Source: Candidatus Paraprevotella stercoravium (GTDB taxonomy: Bacteria > Bacteroidota > Bacteroidia > Bacteroidales > Bacteroidaceae). From it: a DNA stretch of 64,000 nucleotides. The notes below the pieces were generated by a model. It had not been told where the DNA came from. It was given only the letters and a program-made list of their open reading frames with translations, and did not search any database. Of this stretch, positions 7,464 to 13,657 are shown in pieces (within the stretch, counting starts at the first letter, position 1; every line of letters begins with the position of its first letter). The position numbers and the translations under genes were made by a program. The stretch lies in the NCBI GenBank assembly GCA_944320795.1, contig CALUIU010000007.1, positions 1-64,000 on the forward strand, given 5' to 3'.

Positions 7464-7680
7464 TTAGTCTACTTCAGCAAAGGTGCGGGCCTTGTTCTCC
7501 AATTCCACATCCTTGATGCTTCCTGTAAGTCCTTTCTGACCGATGGTTACCGGTGCGAAAGACAGGTTCTCGTTCAGAATGTCGGCATTGTAGACAGACT
7601 TGTCGAGCACGCCGTTGATGTAGATCTTCAGCATACCGTTCTTTTCGCGGCAGCAGGAGATGGTGTTCCATAAGATTATA
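7464..7680 (-). pseudogene. 3' fragment of a LamG/concanavalin-like domain gene
   Basis: The minus-strand frame ending at the TAA at 7464-7466 encodes LKIYINGVLDKS, then FAPVTIGQKGLTGSIKDVEL and ENKARTFAEVD. This is the last third of a laminin-G-like (concanavalin A-like) beta-sandwich as found at the end of many secreted Bacteroides proteins. WNTISCCREKNG precedes it. No ATG in this frame lies upstream before the tpx terminator, so the 5' part has been lost; the exact break near 7680 is uncertain. It is a gene remnant, not a functional gene. Confidence 0.65.
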
Positions 7681-7705
7681 TTAACGTGCGAAAAAGGAAC
7701 AGCAG

Positions 7706-7765
7706 ATAAAAAGAAGGCCCGCCCTCCATGCCGTCTTGAAAAAGAATGCGGCGCAGAGAGCGGGC
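7706..7765 (-). terminator. Terminator of tpx
   Basis: GCCCGCCCTC (7717-7726) pairs, with one mismatch, with GAGAGCGGGC (7756-7765). In the minus direction the stem is followed by CTTCTTTTTATC, 26 bases after the tpx stop. Confidence 0.65.
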
Positions 7766-7790
7766 AGAGTATAAGGAATGTTGGTTCGTA

Positions 7791-8357
7791 TTATTTGATG
7801 CTTTCCAGAGCACGGTCATAATCCGGTTCGTCAGAGATGTTTTTCACCAACTGGCGATATACGATCTTGCCTTCTGGATCAAGAACCAGTACCGCACGTG
7901 CGGCCAGATCCTTCAGCGGACCTTCGGTAAGAATCAGACCATAGGCCTGATCGAACGACTCACTGCGGAACAGCGACAACGGGATGACATTCTTGATTCC
8001 TTCAACCGTACAGAAACGTGCCTGTGCAAAAGGCAGGTCCTTGGAGAGGCAGAGCACCACGGTATTGTCCAGTGCCGAAGCCGCTTCGTTGAAGTGGCGT
8101 ACTGACATGGCACAGGTAGGGGTGTCCAGACTGGGGAAGATGTTCAGTATGACATATTTTCCACGGAAAGAGGAGAGCGACACTTCTTTCAGTTCTTTAT
8201 CCGTTCCGGTAAAGTCGGGGGCAGCGGCACCTACTGCCGGCATATTGCCGTTGGTGCTGACTTCCTGACCACGGGTGTTGACTTTTTCCTGTGCCTGGGT
8301 TGCGGTATGGAATCCTAAAAAGGCGAGAGCCACTAGTAAGTAACGCGATTTTTTCAT
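7791..8357 (-). CDS. tpx: Thiol peroxidase, probably exported
   Basis: Tpx is an atypical 2-Cys peroxiredoxin that reduces lipid and hydrogen peroxides. FPSLDTPTCAMSVRHFN carries the peroxidatic Cys82, and Cys116 in ARFCTVEG is the resolving cysteine, both in the family spacing. Residues 1-22 form a signal peptide (KKSRYLLVALAFLGF, then ATQAQ), so unlike the enterobacterial enzyme this one should work in the periplasm. The mature part is of normal length (188 residues in total). The -7 box TATATTTG at 8388-8395 lies 31 bases before the start. It stands next to yaaA, another peroxide-stress gene, but in a separate transcript. Confidence 0.93.
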   Translation of the reverse strand: MKKSRYLLVALAFLGFHTATQAQEKVNTRGQEVSTNGNMPAVGAAAPDFTGTDKELKEVSLSSFRGKYVILNIFPSLDTPTCAMSVRHFNEAASALDNTVVLCLSKDLPFAQARFCTVEGIKNVIPLSLFRSESFDQAYGLILTEGPLKDLAARAVLVLDPEGKIVYRQLVKNISDEPDYDRALESIK

Positions 8358-8387
8358 AAGTTCTTTTATTTAAATTGGTTTCAGGTG

Positions 8388-8395
8388 CAAATATA
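8388..8395 (-). promoter_or_regulatory. -7 box of tpx
   Basis: TATATTTG on the minus strand matches TAnnTTTG; expected start near 8381, 24 bases before the ATG. Confidence 0.65.
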
Positions 8396-8472
8396 GTTTC
8401 TAATTTGTAATTAATACAACTTTTATAGCGTTACTTTTATTGATTTCTGTTTTTTTAAGGAAACGGGTCTGT

Positions 8473-9240
8473 TTAGGCTTCCATGCAGAATACCAGGCGG
8501 TCGCCTTCGCTGAGTTCGGGATGGTACGTGAATCCTTCCCAAGTAAAAGTCTTGAGCTGTTCGGGATCTTCTATGCGGTTACGAAGGATGAAGCGGGTCA
8601 TTTCGCCACGACACATTTTGGCATATACCACCACGGTGGTCGGCTTACCGTTTTTCAGGGTGTAAAACTCGGGAGTGATGACACGCACGGAGCTTTCCAC
8701 TTCCTTCCAGTGAAACAGGTCTTTCATTTCGGCACTGGCCAGATTGACCAGAATGCCGCCTTGTTCGCGGATCTGGCGGATGAAGTTTTCGGTGAGCAGC
8801 GGGCGCCAGTGTTCGAAGATGGTTTCGCGGCTTCCTTCTTCGGCCGGAACGCTGCCTTCAAGGCGATAGTTGCGGATGAGGTCGAGCGGGCGCACCAGGC
8901 CGTAGAGGAAAGAGGTGATGCGCAGATGTTCCTGGGCAAAGGAAAAATCATCGGCAGTGAAGTCCTGAGGAGCAATGCGCTTGAAGACCATTCCCGTGTA
9001 TGAGAGCAGGGCCGGAAGCGGACGGTTGGTTTCGGAATAGAAATCGTGATAGCGCAGACAGTTCTGCGCGGCCAGTTTGGGATTGACGTGGAGCAGGCGC
9101 CCCATTTCCGCCGTATCGAGTGCCGCCATGCGGGTCACTTGCCGCTGTACCTCTTCGGGAAAGAGCGGTTCGGTAGTGAAAGGAACGGCCGTTTTGGTGC
9201 GGGCGGTCATGGTCTTGGCGCAGGAAATAAATGTGAGCAT
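8473..9240 (-). CDS. yaaA: Peroxide stress protein YaaA (UPF0246)
   Basis: YaaA is a DNA-binding cytoplasmic protein that in E. coli lowers free iron and protects DNA during peroxide stress. The 255-residue protein starts MLTFISCAKTM, as in the family (ML-ISPAKT). It carries the conserved SYTGMVFKRI (family YxGdvYxgl), RITSFLYGLVRPLDLIRNYRLE, LVNLASAEM and YAKMCRGEMTRFIL motifs. It is complete and of normal length. A minus-strand -7 box lies at 9299-9306. Being beside tpx suggests a shared need under oxidative stress, though the transcripts look separate. Confidence 0.95.
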   Translation of the reverse strand: MLTFISCAKTMTARTKTAVPFTTEPLFPEEVQRQVTRMAALDTAEMGRLLHVNPKLAAQNCLRYHDFYSETNRPLPALLSYTGMVFKRIAPQDFTADDFSFAQEHLRITSFLYGLVRPLDLIRNYRLEGSVPAEEGSRETIFEHWRPLLTENFIRQIREQGGILVNLASAEMKDLFHWKEVESSVRVITPEFYTLKNGKPTTVVVYAKMCRGEMTRFILRNRIEDPEQLKTFTWEGFTYHPELSEGDRLVFCMEA

Positions 9241-9290
9241 AATCGGTTTTTGCTTTTAATTTCAGGTTTCTGTTTGCAGTGATAAAGAAT

Positions 9291-9306
9291 TATCTTTGCA
9301 AAGATA
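9291..9306. promoter_or_regulatory. Palindrome made of two facing -7 boxes
   Basis: TATCTTTGCAAAGATA is a perfect 16-bp palindrome. Read either way it begins with TATCTTTG, a consensus -7 box. The minus copy suits yaaA, whose ATG is about 60 bases on. The plus copy would give the GH32 gene a 160-base leader. Two polymerases could not use it at the same time. Confidence 0.55.
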
Positions 9307-9355
9307 GGAAAGCAGGGGCAAAAGAGGAAACACCGGTTGCATTTTATCTCAGAAA

Positions 9356-9383
9356 TGTTGCATGAAACATTTGTTGCATGAAA
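9356..9383. promoter_or_regulatory. Direct repeat upstream of GH32 (possible HTCS operator)
   Basis: TGTTGCATGAAA occurs at 9356-9367 and again at 9372-9383, 16 bases apart. The second copy runs into ATGTAACA to form an imperfect palindrome (TGTTGCAT gaa ATGTAACA, 9372-9390). The repeats lie 40-65 bases upstream of the GH32 -7 box, where an AraC-type activator would bind. Confidence 0.5.
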
Positions 9384-9420
9384 TGTAACATTTGTGTGAT
9401 AGCCCTTGTAATCATTCTGT

Positions 9421-9428
9421 TACCTTTG
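9421..9428 (+). promoter_or_regulatory. -7 box of the GH32 gene
   Basis: TACCTTTG matches TAnnTTTG; RNA would start near 9435, 33 bases before the ATG. No good -33 box is visible at the usual distance, as expected for an activator-dependent promoter. Confidence 0.65.
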
Positions 9429-9467
9429 TGACACGAAACAATCAATCAACCTAAAAACATTTGTATT

Positions 9468-11342
9468 ATGAACGCAAGAAAACCCTTATTCCTTTTGTCA
9501 GCTGCTCTGATGTCAGCTGCTTTTACTGCCTGTGTGCAGACAAAAGAAAACATTCGTCTGGAACATGTGAACGACACAACCACAATCGTACATATTAAAA
9601 ATCCGTCGAAGTATCTGTTGCTTCCGGTGCAGGAAACTTCGGCTGAGGGCAAGGTGAAACTGGACACCGGAAATCCGGCTGACATGGCTATGGATGTTCG
9701 TCTGGCCGTAGACAGTGCCGACTATTTCGTTCCGTTTGAATTGCCTGAAGGTGTTGACGAGGCTACCGTTGTTATCGGCAAGATCAACAAAGATGCTGCT
9801 TGCTGGAACCTGATCGAAATGTCGGACACCTTCGATGTGACCAACACCGATTACTACCGCCCGCTGTATCACCACACACCGCTCTACGGCTGGATGAACG
9901 ATGCCAACGGACTGGTATATCAGGACGGAGAGTACCACCTCTATTATCAGTACAACCCTTATGGTGCCATGTGGGGAAACATGCACTGGGGCCACTCCGT
10001 GAGCAAGGATCTGATGCATTGGGATCATCTGAAGCCGGCGATTGCCCGTGACACATTAGGACACATTTTCTCCGGTAGCGCCGTAGTGGACAGCAAGAAC
10101 AGTGCCGGATTCGGCAAGGATGCCCTGATTGCCTTCTACACTTCGGCCAGCGACGAGCACGGACAGATTCAGTGCATGGCCTACAGCAACGACAAGGGAC
10201 GCACCTACACCAAGTATGAAGGAAACCCGATTCTGACTCCGTTTGACGGATTGAAGGACTTCCGCGATCCGAAAGTATTCTGGTATGAGCCGGCCCAGAA
10301 GTGGTACATGATCGTATCGGCCGATAAGGAGATGCGTTTCTATTCGTCAACCGACATGAAAGAATGGACCTATCTGAGCGGCTTCGGAAAAGGTTACGGT
10401 GTGCAGCCGAACCAGTTTGAATGCCCTGATTTCATCCAGTTGCCGGTGGACGGTGATCCGAACAACAAGAAATGGGTGATGATTGTCAACATCAACCCGG
10501 GATGTATGTTCGGCGGTAGTGCTACGGAATATTTCGTGGGTGATTTCGACGGTACAACTTTCGTATGCGACGATGCTCCGGAAACCACCAAATGGCTGGA
10601 TTATGGCAAGGATCATTATGCCACGGTATGTTTCTCCAATACGGGCGACCGCACCATTGCTGTGCCTTGGATGAGCAACTGGCAGTATGCCAACCTGACC
10701 CCGGCCAAGCAGTTCCGCGGAACGAACGCTTTGCCTCGCGAATTGTCGCTCTACACTCAGAACGGAGAGATCTACATGGCAGCCAATGCGGTGAAGGAGG
10801 TACAGGCTTTGCGTAAGGAAACCCGCGATCTGGGTTCTTTCAAGGTTCAGAAGGAGCAGGTTACCGATAATCTTCTGGCCGACAACAAGGGCGCTTATGA
10901 GCTGGAGATGGATATCACTCCGGGAAATGCCACCAAGGTAGGTTTCGAACTCTGCAACTCAAAGGGTGAGCGCACGCTGCTGTATCTGGATATGAAGAGC
11001 GGACGCGTGATCATGGACCGTACGGAAAGCGGTATCACCGATTTCGGCGAGAAAGCCGTGCCGCACGCTAAGGAAACCGACGATCGCCGTAAAACCAACT
11101 CGATTAACTATAAGAATGATTTCGCGTTGGGAACTTGGGCTCCGTTGTCTCTGTGTGCCGGAAAGACCTATCACCTGAATGTATTTGTGGACAAATCTTC
11201 TATCGAACTCTTTGTCGACGGCGGACGCATTGCCATGACCAATCTGGTGTTCCCGACCGAAGTATACAACACCATGAAGTGTTTTGCCGAAGGCGGTGAG
11301 GCCGAATTCGGAAATGTCAAGGCATATCGTCTGAGCCTGTAA
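9468..11342 (+). CDS. GH32 fructan hydrolase, lipoprotein
   Basis: This 624-residue glycoside hydrolase family 32 enzyme cleaves fructose from levan, inulin or sucrose. The nucleophile is Asp145 in GWMNDANGL, the transition-state stabiliser Asp267 in FRDPKVF, and the acid/base Glu318 in ECPDF, all in the family order. A beta-propeller is followed by the C-terminal beta-sandwich (LFVDGGRIAMTNLVFP near the end). Residues 1-21 are a lipoprotein signal with Cys22 in AAFTACVQ, so it is anchored to a membrane. About 110 residues precede the catalytic domain and match nothing I know. The permease gene follows after 43 bases. Whether it prefers levan or inulin cannot be told from sequence alone. Confidence 0.93.
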   Translation: MNARKPLFLLSAALMSAAFTACVQTKENIRLEHVNDTTTIVHIKNPSKYLLLPVQETSAEGKVKLDTGNPADMAMDVRLAVDSADYFVPFELPEGVDEATVVIGKINKDAACWNLIEMSDTFDVTNTDYYRPLYHHTPLYGWMNDANGLVYQDGEYHLYYQYNPYGAMWGNMHWGHSVSKDLMHWDHLKPAIARDTLGHIFSGSAVVDSKNSAGFGKDALIAFYTSASDEHGQIQCMAYSNDKGRTYTKYEGNPILTPFDGLKDFRDPKVFWYEPAQKWYMIVSADKEMRFYSSTDMKEWTYLSGFGKGYGVQPNQFECPDFIQLPVDGDPNNKKWVMIVNINPGCMFGGSATEYFVGDFDGTTFVCDDAPETTKWLDYGKDHYATVCFSNTGDRTIAVPWMSNWQYANLTPAKQFRGTNALPRELSLYTQNGEIYMAANAVKEVQALRKETRDLGSFKVQKEQVTDNLLADNKGAYELEMDITPGNATKVGFELCNSKGERTLLYLDMKSGRVIMDRTESGITDFGEKAVPHAKETDDRRKTNSINYKNDFALGTWAPLSLCAGKTYHLNVFVDKSSIELFVDGGRIAMTNLVFPTEVYNTMKCFAEGGEAEFGNVKAYRLSL

Positions 11343-11385
11343 GAACACGATTTGTGTGTAACACTAATTGATAAACAAAACGATT

Positions 11386-12549
11386 ATGACTTCTGACAAT
11401 CAAGTTAAGATATTCCGACTCGTCCCGGTGATGCTCTGTTTCTTTGCCATGGGATTTGTCGATCTGGTGGGTATTGCCTCCAATTACGTGAAATCGGATC
11501 TGCAGCTGACGGATGCCGAAGCAAATATCTTCCCTTCGCTGGTGTTCTTCTGGTTTCTGATCTTCTCTGTGCCCACGGGTATTTTGATGAACCGCATCGG
11601 CCGTAAGAAGACCGTGCTGCTTAGTCTGGTGGTGACCTTCGTGTCGCTCTTGTTGCCGGTTTTCGGCGAGAGCTATCTGCTGATGCTCTGTTCCTTCTCT
11701 TTGTTGGGAATCGGAAACGCGCTGATGCAGACCTCTCTGAATCCGTTGCTGAGTAACATCGTGACCGGAAACAAGCTGGCGAGCAGCCTTACTTTCGGAC
11801 AGTTCGTCAAGGCCATCGCCTCTTTCCTCGCTCCGTATATCGCCGTGTGGGGTGCCACCGGTGCCATTCCGGCTTTCGGATTGGGATGGCGCGTGCTGTT
11901 CCCGGTTTATATGGTCATCTCCGTGCTGGCCGTATTCCTGTTGGCCTCCACACCGATTGAGGAAGAGGAGCAGGACCGTGCTTCCGGTTTCAAGGACAGC
12001 GTGTCGCTGTTGGCCCGTCCGTTTGTACTGTTGTCTTTCCTGGGCATCATGTGTCATGTAGGAATTGACGTAGGTACCAACACCACCGCTCCGAAGATTC
12101 TGATGGAGCGTCTGAGCATGAGTCTGGCCGAGGCCGGCTTTGCCACAAGCCTCTACTTTATCTTCCGTACGGCAGGCTGTCTGCTCGGTTCGTTTATCCT
12201 GCAGAAGATGTCAGCCAAATCCTTCTTCGGATTCAGTGTGATGATGATGCTCTTTGCCATGGCCGGTCTGTTTGTCTTTGAAGACAAGACGATGATTTAC
12301 GTGTGCATTGCGTTGATCGGTTTCGGAAACTCCAACATCTTCCCGATTATTTTCTCTCAGGCGCTGCTGCATGTGCCTGATAAGAAAAACGAAGTATCCG
12401 GTCTGATGATTATGGGTCTGTTCGGTGGAACCGTGTTCCCGTTGGCCATGGGGGTGGCCAGCGATGCGGTAGGACAGAGTGGAGCTGTGGCCGTGATGAC
12501 TGTGGGAGTGATTTATTTGTTGGCATATACCTTTAAAATTAAAAGATAA
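11386..12549 (+). CDS. MFS sugar permease, FucP-like (probable fructose importer)
   Basis: The 387-residue protein has about 12 hydrophobic segments and the major-facilitator loop NRIGRKK between segments 2 and 3. It resembles the FucP/GluP branch of proton-sugar symporters (GFVDLVGIASNYVK at the start, GNSNIFPIIFSQ late). I take the ATG giving MTSDNQVKIFRL; a TTG codon six codons upstream is less likely. It lies between a GH32 enzyme and a fructokinase, in the same order as the permease of the Bacteroides thetaiotaomicron fructan locus, so fructose is the expected substrate. That is inference from position. Confidence 0.85.
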   Translation: MTSDNQVKIFRLVPVMLCFFAMGFVDLVGIASNYVKSDLQLTDAEANIFPSLVFFWFLIFSVPTGILMNRIGRKKTVLLSLVVTFVSLLLPVFGESYLLMLCSFSLLGIGNALMQTSLNPLLSNIVTGNKLASSLTFGQFVKAIASFLAPYIAVWGATGAIPAFGLGWRVLFPVYMVISVLAVFLLASTPIEEEEQDRASGFKDSVSLLARPFVLLSFLGIMCHVGIDVGTNTTAPKILMERLSMSLAEAGFATSLYFIFRTAGCLLGSFILQKMSAKSFFGFSVMMMLFAMAGLFVFEDKTMIYVCIALIGFGNSNIFPIIFSQALLHVPDKKNEVSGLMIMGLFGGTVFPLAMGVASDAVGQSGAVAVMTVGVIYLLAYTFKIKR

Positions 12550-12557
12550 ATTAGGAC

Positions 12558-13448
12558 ATGGAAAAAAATATAGTAGTCGGTATGGGCGAGGCACTTTGGG
12601 ATGTGTTGCCCGAAGGAAAGAAAATCGGTGGCGCTCCGGCCAATTTCGCTTATCATGTATCGCAGTTCGGACTGAACAGCAAAGTGGTGAGTGCTGTGGG
12701 CGAGGATAAACTGGGAACTGAAATCCTGGAGAATCTTCAGGCCAAGAAGCTGAAGATGCAGATCGAAACAGTGCCTTATCCCACCGGAACCGTTCAGGTG
12801 GAGCTTGATGCCGAAGGAGTACCCTGTTACGACATCAAGGAAGGTGTAGCCTGGGACAACATCCCGTACACCAAGGAACTGGAAGAACTGGCTCATCAGG
12901 CTTGCGCCGTATGTTTCGGTTCGTTGGCTCAGCGCAGCGTGGTGTCGCGCAACACCATCAACGCTTTTCTCGATGCCATGCCTCACGATGCCAATGTGTT
13001 GAAGATCTTTGATATCAACCTGCGTCAGAGCTTCTACACCAAGGAAATCCTGTGCAACTCTTTCAAGAGATGCAACATCCTGAAGATAAACGACGAGGAA
13101 CTGGTTACCGTGAGCCGTATGTTCGGTTATCCGGGCATTGACCTTCAGGACAAGTGCTGGATTCTTTTGGGCAAGTACAACTTGAAGATGCTCATCCTGA
13201 CCTGTGGCGTGAACGGAAGCTATGTGTTCACACCGGGCGAGATGTCGTTTGTAGAAACTCCGAAAGTGGAGGTGGCCGATACGGTAGGAGCCGGAGACTC
13301 GTTTACCGCAGCCTTTGTTGCGGCTATTCTGAGCGGCAAGACCGTGCGCGAAGCTCACGAACTGGCTGTGGAAACTTCGGCCTACGTTTGTACGCAGAAC
13401 GGAGCCATGCCTGAACTTCCTGCTGAATTGATTAACAGACTCAAATAG
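12558..13448 (+). CDS. Fructokinase (PfkB/ribokinase family)
   Basis: This 296-residue PfkB-type sugar kinase should phosphorylate imported fructose in the cytoplasm. Visible signatures are GMGEALWDVLP at the N-terminus, KIGGAPANFAYH (first PfkB motif, sugar contact) and DTVGAGDSFTAAF, with the catalytic base Asp247. GEALWD and GGAPANFA are typical of bacterial fructokinases rather than ribokinases. It starts 8 bases after the permease stop, in one transcript, and is followed by a strong terminator. The substrate assignment rests on motifs plus operon context. Confidence 0.9.
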   Translation: MEKNIVVGMGEALWDVLPEGKKIGGAPANFAYHVSQFGLNSKVVSAVGEDKLGTEILENLQAKKLKMQIETVPYPTGTVQVELDAEGVPCYDIKEGVAWDNIPYTKELEELAHQACAVCFGSLAQRSVVSRNTINAFLDAMPHDANVLKIFDINLRQSFYTKEILCNSFKRCNILKINDEELVTVSRMFGYPGIDLQDKCWILLGKYNLKMLILTCGVNGSYVFTPGEMSFVETPKVEVADTVGAGDSFTAAFVAAILSGKTVREAHELAVETSAYVCTQNGAMPELPAELINRLK

Positions 13449-13478
13449 GTTTCTGGTTTTAGGTTATGATGATTTGTA

Positions 13479-13512
13479 GCGGCATTGTTTCATGACAATG
13501 CCGCTTTTTTTT
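13479..13512 (+). terminator. Terminator of the GH32-permease-kinase operon
   Basis: GCGGCATTGT (13479-13488) pairs perfectly with ACAATGCCGC (13495-13504), followed by eight T, 30 bases after the fructokinase stop. Confidence 0.85.
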
Positions 13513-13618
13513 ATTTCCCTCGTTTTCTCGTTTGAAAACTGGGGGGCTTTTCAAACGGACATGGTGGCTCCCGGCCATTTTTGTTATGGTCCATATCGGG
13601 AAATACAAAAAATCTCGC

Positions 13619-13626
13619 TATATTTG
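13619..13626 (+). promoter_or_regulatory. -7 box of the HTCS gene
   Basis: TATATTTG matches TAnnTTTG; RNA would begin near 13633, 25 bases before the chosen ATG. This supports the start at 13658 over one further upstream. Confidence 0.7.
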
Positions 13627-13657
13627 TTTAATACATCGGAAAAACTGGAACATCAAA

